The translations under genes were made by a program, and so were the position numbers. Below the pieces are notes generated by a model. The model ran no database searches. It saw only the letters and a program-made list of their open reading frames with translations, and was not told where the DNA came from. Source: Acidothermaceae bacterium (GTDB lineage Bacteria > Actinomycetota > Actinomycetes > Acidothermales > Acidothermaceae). Taken from it: a DNA stretch of 7,669 nt. Below are positions 6,083 to 7,669 of this stretch, one piece after another. The stretch is taken from assembly GCA_025925185.1 (NCBI GenBank), contig JAICLV010000116.1, forward strand, positions 1-7,669. Reading direction: 5' to 3'. Each line of letters starts with the position of its first letter. Position 1 is the stretch's first letter.

Positions 6083-6729
6083 GCGAAGGTCAGGTGCGTG
6101 ACGCCGCTTGGCGACGCCACCGCCTCGACCGCAAACCGCGATTCGAGCCCTTCGAGGCCGTCCCATAGCCGCTCGCCGCGTCCCAACACGATCGGCGTGA
6201 CGACGACGTGCATGTGGTCGACGAGGTCGGCGGCGAGGAACTCCCGAACCGTCGCCACCCCGCCACCAATCCGGACGTCGCCGCCTGCGGCGGCCTCGCG
6301 TGCCGCCGCCAAAGCCTCGGCCGGCGACGCATCGATGAAGTGGAAGGTGGTGCCGCCGTCCATCTCGATCGACGGACGCGGGTGATGCGTCAGCACGAAC
6401 ACGGGCGTGTGGAACGGGGGGTTGTCGCCCCACCAGCCGCGCCACTCGTCGTCCGTGCCGACCGACGACCATGGGCCGCGCGAGGCGCTGAACTTGTTGC
6501 GGCCCATGATCTCGACGCCGATACCCGCATCCCAGTTGCTCGCGAAGGCCTCGTCGACACCCAGGCTGCCACCAGCCTGGCCGGTCATCGCCCGAAACGT
6601 CCGGGTGCCAAAGAACCACTCGTGCAGGCGCTGCCCGGCGTGGCCGAACGGCGCCTCGAGCGACTGGCCCTCGCCGGTGCCGTAGCCGTCGAGGGAGATG
6701 CTGAAGTTGTGCACCCGCACGAGCGACAT
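6073..6729 (-). CDS. Dihydrofolate reductase family protein (RibD C-terminal-like)
   Basis: This 218-residue protein has the DHFR/RibD C-terminal fold, an NADPH-dependent reductase family that includes riboflavin-pathway reductases and many uncharacterised cytosolic proteins. Landmarks are VRVHNFSISLDGYGTG (4-19), EIMGRNKF (73-80), FVLTHHPR (111-118), the cofactor-loop region IGGGVATVREFLAADLVD (154-171), and HVVVTPIVLGRGERLWDGL (174-192), all typical of the family. The start is well fixed: ATG at 6729 (reading leftward) follows a perfect GGAGG at 6740-6736. It stands alone, away from riboflavin genes and lacking the RibD deaminase domain, so a general or detoxifying reductase role is more likely than riboflavin synthesis. 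It converges with the efflux gene (14 bases between stops) and diverges from the GST gene. Confidence 0.9.
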   Translation of the reverse strand: MSLVRVHNFSISLDGYGTGEGQSLEAPFGHAGQRLHEWFFGTRTFRAMTGQAGGSLGVDEAFASNWDAGIGVEIMGRNKFSASRGPWSSVGTDDEWRGWWGDNPPFHTPVFVLTHHPRPSIEMDGGTTFHFIDASPAEALAAAREAAAGGDVRIGGGVATVREFLAADLVDHMHVVVTPIVLGRGERLWDGLEGLESRFAVEAVASPSGVTHLTFARR

Positions 6730-6828
6730 GGCATACCTCCACCGAGTGAGCGACCGCCAAATGAGGACGACGGGCCCGTCCGGAAATCATCGCGCGTGAC
6801 CACACGAACGCGCGGGGATGAACTTGGA
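6730..6828. promoter_or_regulatory. Divergent intergenic region with two inverted repeats
   Basis: This 99-base gap must hold promoters for both the minus-strand reductase and the plus-strand GST gene, but I see no convincing -35/-10 pair in either direction. It contains a perfect 12-base palindrome, GACGGGCCCGTC (6769-6780), and the repeat CGCGCGT (6791-6797), 10 bases, ACGCGCG (6808-6814). The second ends at the GGGG that may serve as the GST gene's ribosome site. Either could be an operator; both are short and GC-rich. Confidence 0.4.

Positions 6829-7669
<841 letters not shown>

Noticed and set aside
5873..6805. 310-codon minus-strand frame over the reductase gene
   Set aside because: It is a frame-shifted shadow of the reductase gene at 6073-6729, which has a perfect ribosome site and clear family motifs. 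The longer frame is Arg-rich with no domain.

Overview
The window is high-GC DNA from an actinomycete (Actinomycetota). Four things point there: the tail of a DUF3046 gene directly upstream of recA, an actinobacterial-type SOS box (TCGAAC-N4-GTTCG), a RecA extein of actinobacterial type, and an intein that resembles, from memory, the Mycobacterium leprae RecA intein in sequence, length and position. I cannot name the genus. TTA leucine codons occur in recA and other genes, which argues mildly against Streptomyces.

Left half (1-3193) is the SOS recombination locus. The 3' end of a DUF3046 gene is followed by a 289-base regulatory gap with one near-perfect LexA site at 269-284. Next comes recA (416-2554), interrupted in frame by a 364-residue LAGLIDADG intein at the L2 DNA-binding loop. 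The RecA regulator recX starts 15 bases after recA. A very strong inverted repeat lies inside the first codons of recX and could tune how much transcription or translation passes from recA into recX.

Middle (3271-6058) is an accessory block. It holds a shortened NAD(P)-binding epimerase-like protein, a TetR-family repressor with an LmrA/YxaF-type C-terminal motif (GCPIG), and a DHA2-type (EmrB/QacA) multidrug efflux pump. Three copies of a 16-base operator-like palindrome (TGGAC-N6-GTCCA) sit exactly where such a repressor should act: one over the -35 region of tetR and two between tetR and the pump. A 40-base dyad encloses the third copy and also covers the pump's ribosome binding site. The epimerase and tetR appear to have leaderless promoters.

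Right end (6073-7669) carries a RibD-C/dihydrofolate-reductase-like reductase on the minus strand, convergent with the pump. Divergent from it is a nearly complete xi-class glutathionyl-hydroquinone-reductase-type GST that runs off the end of the window.

The right two thirds read as a stress or xenobiotic module: repressor, efflux pump and three redox enzymes. Its placement where many actinomycetes have miaB after recX suggests local rearrangement. The clearest unusual items are the L2-loop intein, the recX hairpin and the three-operator TetR/efflux switch.
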